From contig JAHRHA010000088.1 of the NCBI GenBank assembly GCA_020027875.1, positions 1 to 32,439 on the forward strand: DNA of 32,439 nucleotides, given 5' to 3'. The position numbers and the translations under genes are program-made. Under the pieces are notes generated by a model. That model was given only the letters and a program-made list of their open reading frames with translations. It did not search any database and was not told the origin of the DNA. Of the stretch, positions 31,408 through 32,439 are shown one piece after another (positions within the stretch are counted from its first letter, which is position 1; every line of letters begins with the position of its first letter). This stretch comes from Micromonosporaceae bacterium (GTDB taxonomy: Bacteria; Actinomycetota; Actinomycetes; Mycobacteriales; Micromonosporaceae).

Positions 31408-32439
31408 TCAGGGCGACAATCGGTAGAAGCGCCAGAAGTCGTGCTCGATGGGGAGGACCTCTACCCGACCGAAGCCGGCCTCGGCGGCGTACGCGCGTAC
31501 GGTGCTGGGGCGGATCACCGTTCCGGTGCCGGCGGAGTCCTTATCGAGCATGCCGACTGGCAGGCAATGCAGGATGCTCCAGCCGTAGTTGAAACGCTCG
31601 ATCTCGTCGCCGGGCGCGGTGAATTGCTCGGCCACCCGCTCGTCCGCGATCAGGACGCTGCCACCCTCGGCCAGGCTGGTGCGCGCCGCGCGTAGCGCCT
31701 CGACCGGGTGATTCATGTCGTGGAGGGCCTCGAAGATGGTGACCAGGTCGTAGCGGCCACCTAGGTCGGGTTCACTCGCGTCGCGGACGGCTGGCCGCAC
31801 TCGGTCCGCTAGGCCGGCCGCGGCGACGTTGGCATGTGCGGTCTCAATCGAGGCGGCATCGACATCGATGGCATCGACGCTCACCTCTGGAAAAGCGCGG
31901 GCGATCGCGATGCTCGACTGGGCCGTGCCACAGCCGACATCAGCGACGCGGGCAGGCGGTGTGGCGCGCAGGCGGGCACCAACGCCTGGGATCGAGGCCA
32001 GCCAGCCGGCGACCAGGTGGAAGAACTGCGGCCGGTTGATCGCGCCGATGGCTGCGGACAGGTTCGACCCATAATCCTCGTACGGCACACCACCGCCTGT
32101 GCGGTAGGCCTGAAGCAGCGCCTCCATCGGGCCGAGCACACCGATCGCAAGCGTGGCAAGCGGGGTCAGGTAGCGCAGATCCGCTTCATCGACGAAGACC
32201 GCGCGGTGGGCGGTGGGCAGCCGGTAGCGGCGCTCGTTGGCTGCGGCATTGGACGCGTCGACCGTCAGGAACCCGGCGACGGCCTGTTGCTCGAGCCACT
32301 CGCGTGCGTACCGTTCGGCGGTGCCCGTACGGGCGGCGAGTTCGCCAGGGGTGGCGTCCCCGCCGTCCGCGAGCGCGCGGTAGAAGCCGAGCTGGCCCCC
32401 GAGGTGGACGGATGCGATTTCAAGCGTGTCGATCGTCGC
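31408..32439 (-). CDS. SAM-dependent methyltransferase with N-terminal winged helix, cut by the window edge
   Basis: At least 343 residues; the frame is still open at the last base. The N-terminal part is a winged helix (LGFYRALADGGDATPGELAARTGTAERYAREWLEQQAVAGFL), then motif I VADVGCGTAQSSIAIARAFP, DAIDVDAASIETAH, DLVTIFEALHDMNHPVEALRAAR and LAEGGSVLIADERV. The apparent start at 32139 is internal. This type methylates small molecules, substrate unknown. It converges on the LuxR remnant with 5 bp between stops. Confidence 0.85.
   Translation of the reverse strand, partial: ATIDTLEIASVHLGGQLGFYRALADGGDATPGELAARTGTAERYAREWLEQQAVAGFLTVDASNAAANERRYRLPTAHRAVFVDEADLRYLTPLATLAIGVLGPMEALLQAYRTGGGVPYEDYGSNLSAAIGAINRPQFFHLVAGWLASIPGVGARLRATPPARVADVGCGTAQSSIAIARAFPEVSVDAIDVDAASIETAHANVAAAGLADRVRPAVRDASEPDLGGRYDLVTIFEALHDMNHPVEALRAARTSLAEGGSVLIADERVAEQFTAPGDEIERFNYGWSILHCLPVGMLDKDSAGTGTVIRPSTVRAYAAEAGFGRVEVLPIEHDFWRFYRLSP

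Overview
The window is high-GC DNA with strong third-position GC bias, frequent GTG starts and AGGAGG-type ribosome sites. Gene families such as DUF2637, DUF1707, LysM-BTAD membrane proteins and LAL-type LuxR regulators point to a filamentous actinomycete, plausibly Micromonosporaceae. The family assignment is inference. No rRNA, intact tRNA or CRISPR array was seen.

Region 1 (1-7.8 kb) is a metal and thiol-redox island. A BlaI-type repressor and an M56 metalloprotease form a sensor pair, followed by a CopC-CopD fusion. A convergent minus-strand set (small membrane protein, micro-ORFs, DUF3105) stands divergent to a plus-strand set: lipoprotein thioredoxin TlpA, CcdA, a collapsed TauE/SafE-cupredoxin gene, an HMA metallochaperone, DUF2752 and DUF1707. 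The same dyad, ACCTAW-N3-GSTTAGKW, occurs twice before blaI and once between the divergent TlpA and DUF3105 sets. This suggests a single BlaI regulon.

Region 2 (7.8-13.9 kb) holds an Hsp70-like N-terminal fragment, then a large membrane-anchored LysM plus winged-helix/BTAD protein broken by a one-base frameshift. After these come an unknown 118-aa gene and a mobile-element-like block: DUF2637 membrane protein, XRE regulator and divergent AlpA/excisionase-like protein. The block carries two distinctive repeat sets (GTGGACCA iterons and GGTCTA/TAGACC operators). No integrase, TraB or Rep is present in the window.

Region 3 (13.9-23.9 kb) holds a LAL regulator divergent from an FAD oxidoreductase, OsmC protein, AhpD-like protein and methyltransferase, with two tandem dyads between them. 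Further on, a LysR regulator stands divergent from a small barrel monooxygenase-like gene, a flavin amine oxidase and a DUF4395 membrane protein.

Region 4 (23.9-31.4 kb) is largely a gene graveyard. It holds a deleted IS256 transposase, the 3' half of a tRNA-Val(CAC), a nucleoside phosphorylase with two frameshifts and a stop, half an MMPL transporter, a cysteine desulfurase remnant and a LuxR/TPR remnant. Intact genes lie among them: an SQR-like flavoprotein, a SHOCT protein, a DsrE protein and an ArsR-SRPBCC pair. The window ends inside a minus-strand SAM methyltransferase. The tRNA 3' half may mark an old integration boundary.
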